Assembly (NCBI GenBank): GCA_016709025.1
Contig: JADJEQ010000019.1
Span: 62,001 to 126,000, forward strand
Origin: Bacteroidales bacterium
Lineage (GTDB): Bacteria > Bacteroidota > Bacteroidia > Bacteroidales > Lentimicrobiaceae
Direction: 5' to 3'
Length of the DNA: 64,000 nucleotides
The notes under the pieces are model-generated. The model saw only the letters and a program-made list of their open reading frames with translations. It ran no database searches and was not told the DNA's origin. The position numbers and the translations under genes are program-made. This document shows, one piece after another, positions 36,640-44,596 of the stretch (the stretch's first letter is position 1; each line of letters begins with the position of its first letter).

Positions 36640-37419
36640 ATGACAACTTTACAGGCCATCATCATTGCCATTGTTGAAGGAATCACCGAATTTCTCCCGG
36701 TATCCTCCACGGGTCATATGATTATTACCCAGGAGTTGCTGGGTATGGAAATCAACGACTTCGTAAAGGCTTTCACCGTGAACATTCAGTTCGGGGCCAT
36801 CCTTTCGGTGATCGTACTTTACTGGAAACGGTTTTTCCAGACCCTCGATTTCTATTTCAAACTGTTTGTGGCCTTTATTCCGGCTGCCATCATCGGGTTC
36901 CTGCTCAGCGATTTTATCGATAGTTTGCTCGAAAATGTAGCAGTTGTTGCTGTAATGCTGGTACTCGGCGGCATTGTGCTTTTGTTTGTTGACAAATGGT
37001 TTAAGAATCCCGCGAAAGATCAGACAATCAGTTATCCCACCGCTTTAAAGATCGGCTTTTTTCAGTGTATTGCCATGATACCCGGTGTTTCACGTTCAGC
37101 AGCCACCATTATCGGTGGCATGAGCCAGAAACTTGACCGCAAAACGGCCGCCGAATTTTCGTTCTTCCTGGCGGTACCAACCATGTTTGCCGCTTCCGGA
37201 TACAAATTGCTTCAGAACTACAAAACCATTACTTCCGAAAATATCGACACCCTGGTGATTGGGAATGTTGTTGCTTTTATTGTGGCCATGATCGCGATAA
37301 AAGCTTTTATCACCTTTCTGACCCGCTACGGGTTTAAGGTTTTTGGTTATTACCGCATCGTGGTTGGTGTTGTCATCCTGGTTATGCTGGCCATGGGTGT
37401 TGAATTAAGCGTGGTGTGA
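36640..37419 (+). CDS. uppP: undecaprenyl-diphosphatase UppP (BacA)
   Basis: This 259-residue integral membrane enzyme dephosphorylates undecaprenyl diphosphate, recycling the lipid carrier of peptidoglycan and surface polysaccharides. Bacitracin acts by binding that substrate. Both signatures are complete: EGITEFLPVSSTGH (residues 14-27, with the catalytic glutamates and His) and PGVSRSAATIIGG (about residues 148-160). Seven to eight spans follow the usual pattern. It starts 4 nt after the DUF3098 gene and its stop overlaps the truB start by ATGA. Confidence 0.96.
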   Translation: MTTLQAIIIAIVEGITEFLPVSSTGHMIITQELLGMEINDFVKAFTVNIQFGAILSVIVLYWKRFFQTLDFYFKLFVAFIPAAIIGFLLSDFIDSLLENVAVVAVMLVLGGIVLLFVDKWFKNPAKDQTISYPTALKIGFFQCIAMIPGVSRSAATIIGGMSQKLDRKTAAEFSFFLAVPTMFAASGYKLLQNYKTITSENIDTLVIGNVVAFIVAMIAIKAFITFLTRYGFKVFGYYRIVVGVVILVMLAMGVELSVV

Positions 37420-38153
37420 TGTCGTGGCATTTCGAAGAAGGAGAAATTCTGCTGATCAACAAGCCGCTTACCTGGTCATCGTTTGATGTAATAAACCGTT
37501 TCCGGTATTTCCTGCGCAAGCAATGCGGTATTCTAAAAATCAAGGTTGGCCATGCCGGCACGCTTGACCCTTTGGCCGATGGCCTCCTGATTGTATGTAC
37601 AGGTAAGTTTACCAAACGGATTGATGAGTTTCAGGGCCAGGAGAAGGAATACACCGGTACTTTCCGGCTGGGCGCAACCACACCTTCATTCGATCTGGAG
37701 CATGAGGTGGACCAGACCTATGAAACCAGTCATATAACCGAAGCCATGATTTATGAGGCGGCAATAAAATTTACCGGTGATCTGGAGCAGGTTCCGCCGG
37801 TGTTTTCTGCCATCAAGGTAGGAGGGAAGCGGGCTTATAAGTTTGCGCGCAACGAACAGGATATTGAGTTGAACTCCCGTCCGGTGAATATCCGTGAATT
37901 TGAAATTACCCGGATCGAAATGCCTGAAGTGGATTTCAGGATCAGTTGCAGTAAGGGAACCTATATCCGTTCTCTGGCGCGTGATTTTGGCCTTGCTCTC
38001 GGCAGCGGAGCTCACCTGACTGCACTTCGGCGCACGAGAATAGGGGAGTTCCTGCTTAAGGATGCGTGGGAACTTGAAGATCTGATGGCCGATATAACAA
38101 AGAAATCCGGCTTGCCTGATGCACCTGACAAGGTGAATGAAGATCAGGTGTAA
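37416..38153 (+). CDS. truB: tRNA pseudouridine-55 synthase TruB
   Basis: TruB converts U55 of the tRNA T-loop to pseudouridine. This 245-residue protein shows the N-terminal NKPLTWSSFDVI segment, the catalytic motif GHAGTLDPLADGLL with Asp50, and the later QVPPVFSAIKVGGKRAYKFAR and CSKGTYIRSLARDFG stretches. The short C-terminus, without a full PUA domain, is common in this phylum. ATGA overlap with uppP indicates translational coupling. Assignment is confident. Confidence 0.96.
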   Translation: MMSWHFEEGEILLINKPLTWSSFDVINRFRYFLRKQCGILKIKVGHAGTLDPLADGLLIVCTGKFTKRIDEFQGQEKEYTGTFRLGATTPSFDLEHEVDQTYETSHITEAMIYEAAIKFTGDLEQVPPVFSAIKVGGKRAYKFARNEQDIELNSRPVNIREFEITRIEMPEVDFRISCSKGTYIRSLARDFGLALGSGAHLTALRRTRIGEFLLKDAWELEDLMADITKKSGLPDAPDKVNEDQV

Positions 38154-38194
38154 TTTAAGGGAAGTTAAGAACAGTGATTGTTTAAGGAACGGAT

Positions 38195-38224
38195 TGTAGG
38201 GACACGACATGTCGTGTCACTACA
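38195..38224. repeat. imperfect palindrome, copy 1
   Basis: A 30-bp inverted repeat centred on CGACATGTCG has one mismatched pair (G/A side by side with the perfect copy at 38668-38709). The shared core is GGGACACGACATGTCGTGTC, here altered near its right end. Confidence 0.75.
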
Positions 38225-38325
38225 ACTTCACCAGCATTTCCTGCCCGAACAAATACATTTATAGCGACATATTGAATCCAATCAATTCACCTGCAGGTTA
38301 TTTCATAAAAATTCATCGATTTCCA

Positions 38326-38652
38326 ATGAACGAACAATTTTTCCTTCCATTGTTTCAGGCAGTTGATTCAACCAGCCTGAAGAAACTGAGAGACAATTTT
38401 TATCTGCTGGCTATCCGTTATACCGTTGTCAGGGCGCAATGGAACTTTATAAGTGTGGAAGAAAAAATTGAAACAAACGATGAGCGCACCCGTTTGCACA
38501 ATACGCTGATCGATAGCCTGAATATTTTATCCAGAAATATGGCCAAAGCCGGAGAGGAAACAGCCTGGCGAAAAACCCTCGGCGATAACCGCAAGGTAAT
38601 CGGGGATTTTGCCTGTTATGTGGTTGCCTGGCTGGGGATCAGGCAGCGGTAG
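38326..38652 (+). CDS. hypothetical protein (about 108 aa)
   Basis: The frame is open from 38209, but its first part overlaps the palindrome at 38195-38224. The ATG at 38326 (MNEQFFLPLF) is the sensible start. The product is a small soluble, helical protein rich in charged residues, with no signal peptide. Phrases such as RYTVVRAQWNFIS and ARTRLHN-like NDERTRLHNTLID look like those of uncharacterised Bacteroidota proteins, but no family name can be given. It is flanked on both sides by copies of the same palindrome. Confidence 0.6.
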   Translation: MNEQFFLPLFQAVDSTSLKKLRDNFYLLAIRYTVVRAQWNFISVEEKIETNDERTRLHNTLIDSLNILSRNMAKAGEETAWRKTLGDNRKVIGDFACYVVAWLGIRQR

Positions 38653-38667
38653 GCAAATAGAAGTTGT

Positions 38668-38709
38668 AAAACACGTAGGGACACGACATGTCGTGTCCCT
38701 ACGTGTTTT
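38668..38709. repeat. perfect 42-bp palindrome, copy 2, possible bidirectional terminator
   Basis: Positions 38668-38688 are exactly complementary to 38689-38709; the arm runs AAAACACGTAGGG then ACACGACA. With A and T runs at the ends it could stop transcription from both convergent neighbours (the 108-residue gene and lspA). Confidence 0.85.
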
Positions 38710-38741
38710 ATTGGGCAAAATGCCCCCAAATGTTTTTGATT

Positions 38742-39350
38742 TTATATTGATTCCTGTTTCTGGAAAAATTGTTTCTGGAAGATAATCATCAACAACACCC
38801 CGATCGATATGGATGAATCGGCAATATTGAACACAGGCCTGAAAAAAATATAATCAGTCCCACCGACTAAAGGTACCCAGGATGGGTAAATTCCCTGAAA
38901 AATCGGGAAGTAAAACATATCGACCACCCGCCCGTGGAGGAAAGTGCCATAGCCTCCTTCAACCGGAAACAGTCTGGCCACTTCAAAGTAGTTGCTGTTA
39001 CTAAAGAGCATACCATAAAAAGCGCTGTCGATCATATTGCCGGTAGCTCCGGCAAGCACCAGTGCAAGGCTGACAATCAACCCGGTTTTAACCTTTTTGC
39101 GGGTAATTATATACAGGTAGTAAATTATTCCGATGATAGCGATAATTCTGAAGATGCTTAGAATCAGTTTACCGTAATTTCCTGAAAACTGCATCCCGAA
39201 AGCCATGCCCGGGTTTTCGGTGAAATGGATTATAAACCAATTGCCGAGCACATTGAATTCCTGACCCAGGCTCATATTGGTTTTTATCCAGAATTTGAGT
39301 GCCTGATCAATGATTAATACAATGGTGACAATTAAAAATGCTTTTTTCAA
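38742..39350 (-). CDS. lspA: lipoprotein signal peptidase LspA
   Basis: This 202-residue, four-span aspartyl protease cleaves prolipoprotein signal peptides after lipid modification. The catalytic aspartates are Asp144 in GRVVDMFYF and Asp178 in FNIADSSI. GNMID (residues 105-109) and the TENPGMAFG segment (44-52) are also conserved. An extra loop between GNMID and GRVVD (about residues 115-139) makes it longer than the E. coli enzyme, as in other Bacteroidota. It is 120 nt downstream of the TraR/DksA gene, the usual order in this phylum (ileS, traR/dksA, lspA), so the three may share a transcript. Confidence 0.95.
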   Translation of the reverse strand: MKKAFLIVTIVLIIDQALKFWIKTNMSLGQEFNVLGNWFIIHFTENPGMAFGMQFSGNYGKLILSIFRIIAIIGIIYYLYIITRKKVKTGLIVSLALVLAGATGNMIDSAFYGMLFSNSNYFEVARLFPVEGGYGTFLHGRVVDMFYFPIFQGIYPSWVPLVGGTDYIFFRPVFNIADSSISIGVLLMIIFQKQFFQKQESI

Positions 39351-39470
39351 GATGCTGAAAGTTTTTATCGGCAGTTAAACACAGGCATACCAATTCCCTG
39401 CCCGGTGAACGGGCGGGGTTTCGCTAAAATTCATGAAGGGTGATGTTCCCATCAGAACCGGGGAGCTTGA

Positions 39471-39878
39471 TCAGTTTTTCGATTGATTGAGTTTGGCCTC
39501 GATACTGAGTGTAGCATGGGGGACGATGCGCAGTCTTTCTTTGGAAATCAGCTTGCCGGTGACCCTGCAAATGCCGTAGCTTTTGTTTTCAATACGGACG
39601 AGTGCGTTTTCAAGGGCAGTAATAAATTTATCCTGTCGTGCAGCCAGTTTACTGTTTTCTTCCTTTGAATTTACCTGGTAACCTTCTTCCAGCACTTTAA
39701 AAGTGGGCGAAGTATCGCTGATATCGTGTTCATTGCTGTTGGCAAAAGCTTCAGTCAGCATTTTCAGGTCTTTACGGGCCTTATCCAGCTTGGCAAGGAT
39801 GATCTGCCTGAACTCTTCGAGTTCTTCGTCTGAATACCTGTTTTTTAAATTTTCATCCTGAATTTCTACATTTTTCAT
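39471..39878 (-). CDS. TraR/DksA-family regulator without the cysteine zinc finger
   Basis: This 135-residue protein has an N-terminal coiled coil (about residues 18-90, ending in KFITALENALVRIENKSYGIC) and a short C-terminal module, CRVTGKLISKERLRIVPHATLS. The four-cysteine finger of E. coli DksA is reduced to one Cys, as in most Bacteroidota members. The acidic tip residues at the coiled-coil loop are DISDTSP. DksA-like proteins enter the RNA polymerase secondary channel and modulate initiation. That role is inferred from the family and not shown here. It sits between ileS and lspA. Confidence 0.87.
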   Translation of the reverse strand: MKNVEIQDENLKNRYSDEELEEFRQIILAKLDKARKDLKMLTEAFANSNEHDISDTSPTFKVLEEGYQVNSKEENSKLAARQDKFITALENALVRIENKSYGICRVTGKLISKERLRIVPHATLSIEAKLNQSKN

Positions 39879-39918
39879 AGCAAGTTTAGTTTTGTTTCGT
39901 AACTCTGTTCATCTTGCT

Positions 39919-42900
39919 TCAGCTAAAGCGCTCAACACTAATTGCTGCCTGCAGCTCCTCGGTAAGATCCACCACAATACGTTTTGACGGTTCGATAGCA
40001 TCAACTATATTGAGCGAATCTGCAAGGGTTTCAGAACAAATATACGAATAATTATTACTCAGGGCATCATTCAGCCCATTGTTTTTCTCGATAGTGAGGC
40101 TGATCCTGTCGGTAACCTCAAAATCCTTTTCTTTTCTGATATTCTGAATTCTGTTGACCAGTTCACGGGCTGTTCCTTCGTCCCGGAGCTGATCGGAAAT
40201 GGTTACATCAAGTGCCACGGTGAGGTTCCCTTCAGAGGCAACCACCCATCCGGGGATGTCTTCGGTAATGATATCTGCATCGCCCGGGACCAACTCCACA
40301 TTTTCACCTTCAATGACCAATAAAAGATTACCGGAGACTTCATAGGTATTGATCTGCTCCTGACTGATGCCGGCCATCATGGTAGCAATCTGTTTCATCA
40401 GCTTCCCGTAACGGGGGCCCAAAGCCTTGAAATTGGGTTTAATCTTCTTAACAAGAACGCTCTGCCCGCTGATATATTCGATGTCTTTGATATTGACTTC
40501 AGAGAGAATCAGGTTTTTAACCGCATCTAGCTGCGATTTCTGTTCATTTCCGCTAACCGGAACCATGATGCGGCTCAGCGGCTGCCGGACCCGTATGCGG
40601 TGCTGCTTGCGGAGAGACAACACCATGGACGATATCCGTTGGGCAAGTTGCATCCGTTCTTCAAGTTTCTTGTCGATCATTTCATCAACAGCAACTGAAA
40701 AATCGGTAAGATGGACGGAAGTTGCCTTGTTCCGGCCGGTTATTCCGTTCAGGTCTCTGTAAAGCCTGTCGCTGAAGAAGGGCGCAATGGGTGCCGACAG
40801 AATAGCGATGTTTTCGAGACAGGTATAGAGGGTCTGGTATGCTGAAATCTTGTCGGTGGTGTAGTCGCCTTTCCAGAAACGGCGGCGCGAAAGGCGCACA
40901 TACCAGTTGCTGAGATGTGAGTCAACGAAATCGGAAATCGCGCGGCCCGCCTTGGTTGGCTCATAGTCACCGTAATAACCGTCAACCGCTTTGATCAGGC
41001 TGTGTAGCTCCGAAAGGATCCAACGGTCGATTTCAGGGCGTTGGCTCAGCTCTACTTCGGGTTCCTTAAAAGCGAAACCGTCAATATTGGCATACAGGGC
41101 AAAGAAATTGTAGGTATTGTATAGAGTGCCGAAGAATTTACGCTGAACTTCTCCGATGCCTTCGAGGTCAAATTTCAGGTTGTCCCATGGCTGGGCATTG
41201 GTAATCATGTACCAGCGGGTAGCATCAGGACCATATTTTTCGATGGTTGTAAAAGGATCGACGGCATTGCCCAGGCGCTTTGACATTTTGTTGCCGTTTT
41301 TGTCGAGCACCAGTCCGTTGGATACAACCGTTTTAAATGACAGCGAATCGAAGGCCATGGTGGCGATGGCGTGTAGGGTAAAGAACCAGCCACGGGTCTG
41401 ATCAACGCCTTCCGCAATAAAATCGGCCGGGAAATACTGATCGAGGGTCTCCTTGTTTTCAAACGGATAATGGAACTGTGCAAAAGGCATGGCGCCGGAG
41501 TCAAACCAAACATCAATCAGGTCTGTTTCGCGCAGCATTTTTTTACCCGAAGCCGAAACCAGCACAATATCATCCACATACGGCCTGTGCAGGTCGAAAG
41601 TGTTGTAGTTTTCGTCGGAATTATCGCCGGGTATGTAAGCAGAAAGCGGATTACTGGTCATCATGCCGGCAGCAACCGATTTTTCAATTTCTTCTTTCAG
41701 TTGGGCTACTGAATGGATGCAGAGAATTTCCTCTTTATCTTCGGTTACCCAGATTGGCAGTGGCGTTCCCCAGTAGCGTGAACGGCTGAGGTTCCAGTCA
41801 ACCAGGTTCTCGAGCCAGTTGCCGAAACGTCCGGTTCCGGTGGCTTCGGGTTTCCAGTTGATGGTCTTGTTCAGGGCCAGCATCTGGTCGCGGTAAGCAG
41901 TTGTGCGGATAAACCAGCTATCGAGCGGATAGTAAAGGATTGGCTTGTCGGTACGCCAGCAATGCGGGTAAGAGTGTTCGTATTTTTCGGTTTTAAATGC
42001 CCGGTTTTCCTTTTTCAGTTTTACAATGATGTCGATGTCGACATTGTCTTCCTTTGCCGGATCGTAATCGGCAGCATATTCAGCCTTTACATAGCGGCCG
42101 GCAAATTCGCCCATTTCTTCAGTGAAACGGCCCTGCCTGTCAACCAGGGTCAGAGAGCCCAGACCGTTTAATTTTGCCACCTTGAAGTCATCCGCGCCAA
42201 AACTCGGAGCTATATGAACGATACCGGTTCCATCCTCGGTGGTAACAAAATCACCGGTTACAACCCTGAAAGCATCGCCTTCGGTGGGCTGTGCGTAAGG
42301 CAGCAGTTGTTCGAAATGTATGCCTTCGAGTTCCCGTCCTCTGAATGATTCCCCGGCTTCAAACGGAATGGCTTTTTGGCCTGCTTCGTATTCTTCCAGT
42401 TTAAGTTCTGCATTTTTTTCGGGAAAGTATTTTCCGGCGAGTTCTTTAGCAAGAATAACGGTGATTGGCAGACTGGTATAGGGGTTGTAGGTTTTAACCT
42501 TAACGTATTCGATGTCTTTACCAACAGCCAGTGCGGTATTGCTGGGCAATGTCCATGGGGTGGTTGTCCAGGCAAGGAAAAATAGCTCACCGTGGAGGTC
42601 AGTAAACAGTTTTTCGGATTTGTCATCACGAAGCACTTTAAACTGGGCAACTACGGTATTGTCTTTTACATTGCGGTAACAACCGGGCTGGTTCAGCTCG
42701 TGCGTGCTGAGTCCGGTACCGGCAGCAGGTGAGAACGGCTGAATGGTGTAGCCTTTATACAAAAGGCCCTTATCGTATAGCTTAGCCAGCAGAAACCAGA
42801 TGGTTTCCATGTACTTGTTGTCGAAAGTAATGTAGGGATGCTCAAGGTCGACCCAATAGCCAATCTGCCGGGTCAGATCGTCCCACATATCCTTGTATTT

Positions 42901-43278
42901 CATTACCTCCTTGCGGCAGGCTTTGTTGTAATCGTCAACCGAGATCTTTCTGCCAATGTCTTCCTTGGTGATGCCAAGGGTTTTCTCCACGGCAATTTCG
43001 ATGGGTAACCCGTGTGTATCCCATCCTGCCTTGCGGTTGACGAGAAATCCCTTCATGGTTTTATAACGACAGAAGATATCCTTGATGGCGCGGGCCATAA
43101 CATGGTGAATGCCAGGCACGCCATTTGCAGACGGCGGTCCTTCATAAAAAATGAAAGGCTTGTGGTTGCGTCTGATATCAAGACTTTGCTGAAATACGTT
43201 TTCATCTTCCCAGCTTTTCAGTAGTTCCTTGCTGAGAGCTGAAAGATTAAGTTGCTTATATTCAGGGTATTTGCTCAT
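39919..43278 (-). CDS. ileS: isoleucyl-tRNA synthetase
   Basis: This 1119-residue class I synthetase charges tRNA-Ile. HIGH is PGIHHV within PPSANGVPGIHHVMARA (about residues 49-65), and KMSKS is NKMSKRLGNAVDP (about residue 690). The large CP1 editing domain (TTPWTLPSNTALAV; GTGIVHIAPSFG) and a C-terminal DUF5915-like domain are present. The eukaryote-like length is usual for IleRS of this phylum. A TACTTTTG -7 box lies 40 nt upstream at 43318-43325. Related IleRS types differ in mupirocin sensitivity; that was not assessed. Confidence 0.97.
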   Translation of the reverse strand: MSKYPEYKQLNLSALSKELLKSWEDENVFQQSLDIRRNHKPFIFYEGPPSANGVPGIHHVMARAIKDIFCRYKTMKGFLVNRKAGWDTHGLPIEIAVEKTLGITKEDIGRKISVDDYNKACRKEVMKYKDMWDDLTRQIGYWVDLEHPYITFDNKYMETIWFLLAKLYDKGLLYKGYTIQPFSPAAGTGLSTHELNQPGCYRNVKDNTVVAQFKVLRDDKSEKLFTDLHGELFFLAWTTTPWTLPSNTALAVGKDIEYVKVKTYNPYTSLPITVILAKELAGKYFPEKNAELKLEEYEAGQKAIPFEAGESFRGRELEGIHFEQLLPYAQPTEGDAFRVVTGDFVTTEDGTGIVHIAPSFGADDFKVAKLNGLGSLTLVDRQGRFTEEMGEFAGRYVKAEYAADYDPAKEDNVDIDIIVKLKKENRAFKTEKYEHSYPHCWRTDKPILYYPLDSWFIRTTAYRDQMLALNKTINWKPEATGTGRFGNWLENLVDWNLSRSRYWGTPLPIWVTEDKEEILCIHSVAQLKEEIEKSVAAGMMTSNPLSAYIPGDNSDENYNTFDLHRPYVDDIVLVSASGKKMLRETDLIDVWFDSGAMPFAQFHYPFENKETLDQYFPADFIAEGVDQTRGWFFTLHAIATMAFDSLSFKTVVSNGLVLDKNGNKMSKRLGNAVDPFTTIEKYGPDATRWYMITNAQPWDNLKFDLEGIGEVQRKFFGTLYNTYNFFALYANIDGFAFKEPEVELSQRPEIDRWILSELHSLIKAVDGYYGDYEPTKAGRAISDFVDSHLSNWYVRLSRRRFWKGDYTTDKISAYQTLYTCLENIAILSAPIAPFFSDRLYRDLNGITGRNKATSVHLTDFSVAVDEMIDKKLEERMQLAQRISSMVLSLRKQHRIRVRQPLSRIMVPVSGNEQKSQLDAVKNLILSEVNIKDIEYISGQSVLVKKIKPNFKALGPRYGKLMKQIATMMAGISQEQINTYEVSGNLLLVIEGENVELVPGDADIITEDIPGWVVASEGNLTVALDVTISDQLRDEGTARELVNRIQNIRKEKDFEVTDRISLTIEKNNGLNDALSNNYSYICSETLADSLNIVDAIEPSKRIVVDLTEELQAAISVERFS

Positions 43279-43317
43279 TAATGCTCCAGTAATGTTAGGC
43301 TATTCTTTAGAGAGGTG

Positions 43318-43325
43318 CAAAAGTA
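43318..43325 (-). promoter_or_regulatory. -7 box of ileS
   Basis: TACTTTTG on the minus strand, a full TAnnTTTG match 40 nt from the start codon. No clear T-box or other leader was recognised. Confidence 0.45.
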
Positions 43326-43492
43326 GATAAAATCCCTGATATTTTGATTAAGTGCTGATTTATTTTGGGTTAGGAATAAAAAATCACGAAATGCAGTGTC
43401 GGCTTGGTTTTGACTTTTCTGGATAAAATCAACCAATCTGTTTCAATAATGATGAATAGCTGACCAAATCATTGAATTCAATCATTTTGTTG

Positions 43493-43523
43493 TTGATTTT
43501 CAATAAAAACAGTCGTACTTTTG
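43493..43523 (+). promoter_or_regulatory. promoter of the T9SS cargo gene at 43557
   Basis: TTG at 43493-43495, a 20-nt spacer and TACTTTTG at 43516-43523 fit the Bacteroidota -33/-7 pattern. Confidence 0.5.
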
Positions 43524-43556
43524 ATCTGATACATTTATGAGGTTATTTAATAGCTG

Positions 43557-44414
43557 GTGACTATGAAAACCCAGGCACGAACATTCAGACTGATACTTTT
43601 ACTTATGTCATCGGTTCTTTCGCTTAATCCGGTTTCGGCGCAGGAATTCCTGAACATGGGGGTTGTATACGATTTTGAAATCGGCGATGAATTTCATTAT
43701 AAGACGCACAGTGAAGAATCAAGTCAATGGCAGGCTTACCATGAAACAGATGAACTGGAAAACTTTACAATTACCGGTAAAACATTTTCTGCCACAAACG
43801 ATACTGTTTTTTATAAGCTGGAGTGCATACACAGAATAATTCGTTCCGGTGAAATCCGGGATACCATGTTTGTTCAGGAGGTTTTTTATACCAATCTTGA
43901 TCGCACCACGAAACAAGTCTGCAACGGATATCAGGGCTCAACGCCTAACCATTCGAACCCTGAACAGTTCAACGGACGCATACAAAATAGTTTCTCCGAC
44001 GGAGATTTTAACGGAAGCTCCGGTTTAGGTTATGCTGCGGGTTTGGGAATATTCAGAACCTGGGGTAATTACTCAGGACAAGGCAACAGCACTCAATATG
44101 AAAGAAGTCTTGTTTATTATAAAAAGGGTGAAGAAGAGTGGGGAACCCGCACTCAGGCTATTCCCGAATTTCCGAACAGCAATAGCAGTATACGCATATA
44201 TCCAAATCCTCCCATTGACGAAACAACCATTGTCAGGGAAGGAACAGATGATGCAATACTTATTGTCAGTGATTGTCAGGGGCGAAAAGTACTTACAGAA
44301 AAATTTGAAGGTCAGATAAAAACGCTTTCCACCAGTAGTCTGACCCCAGGTATCTATATTGTTTCGACTGTTGTTGGAAACAAATCGGAAAGTGCCATCC
44401 TGATTATTCAGTAA
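43557..44414 (+). CDS. T9SS-exported protein of unknown function
   Basis: This 285-residue protein has a signal peptide (ending around SAQ, residue 28; ATG at 43563 is an equal start). The middle (about residues 30-205) is beta-rich, with YDFEIGDEFHYKTHS at its start, and matches no family I know. The C-terminal 75 residues form a type A sorting domain: IRIYPNPPIDETTIV, ILIVSDCQGRKVLTE and LTPGIYIVSTVVG. It should be sent to the cell surface by the type IX system. It has its own promoter and no operon partner. Confidence 0.85.
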   Translation: MTMKTQARTFRLILLLMSSVLSLNPVSAQEFLNMGVVYDFEIGDEFHYKTHSEESSQWQAYHETDELENFTITGKTFSATNDTVFYKLECIHRIIRSGEIRDTMFVQEVFYTNLDRTTKQVCNGYQGSTPNHSNPEQFNGRIQNSFSDGDFNGSSGLGYAAGLGIFRTWGNYSGQGNSTQYERSLVYYKKGEEEWGTRTQAIPEFPNSNSSIRIYPNPPIDETTIVREGTDDAILIVSDCQGRKVLTEKFEGQIKTLSTSSLTPGIYIVSTVVGNKSESAILIIQ

Positions 44415-44543
44415 AGTCAACATTTTAAATCCTTTTCTTCATTGGTTTTATCAGCCGGTATTTGTCCGGTTTTTCAGAGAGTCACTGATTCGCCAGTAAA
44501 ATTTTTATGGGAAGTTGTACCGTTTTGATCAACAGTTAAGTTG

Positions 44544-44573
44544 TTGCATCAATTCTTTAAAAACTTAAATTTG
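44544..44573 (+). promoter_or_regulatory. promoter of the OPT transporter gene
   Basis: TTG at 44544-44546, a 19-nt spacer and TAAATTTG at 44566-44573 give a strong match to the Bacteroidota promoter pattern, 24 nt before the ATG at 44597. Confidence 0.6.
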
Positions 44574-44596
44574 CCCGGAAAGAAAATCCTTTTACT

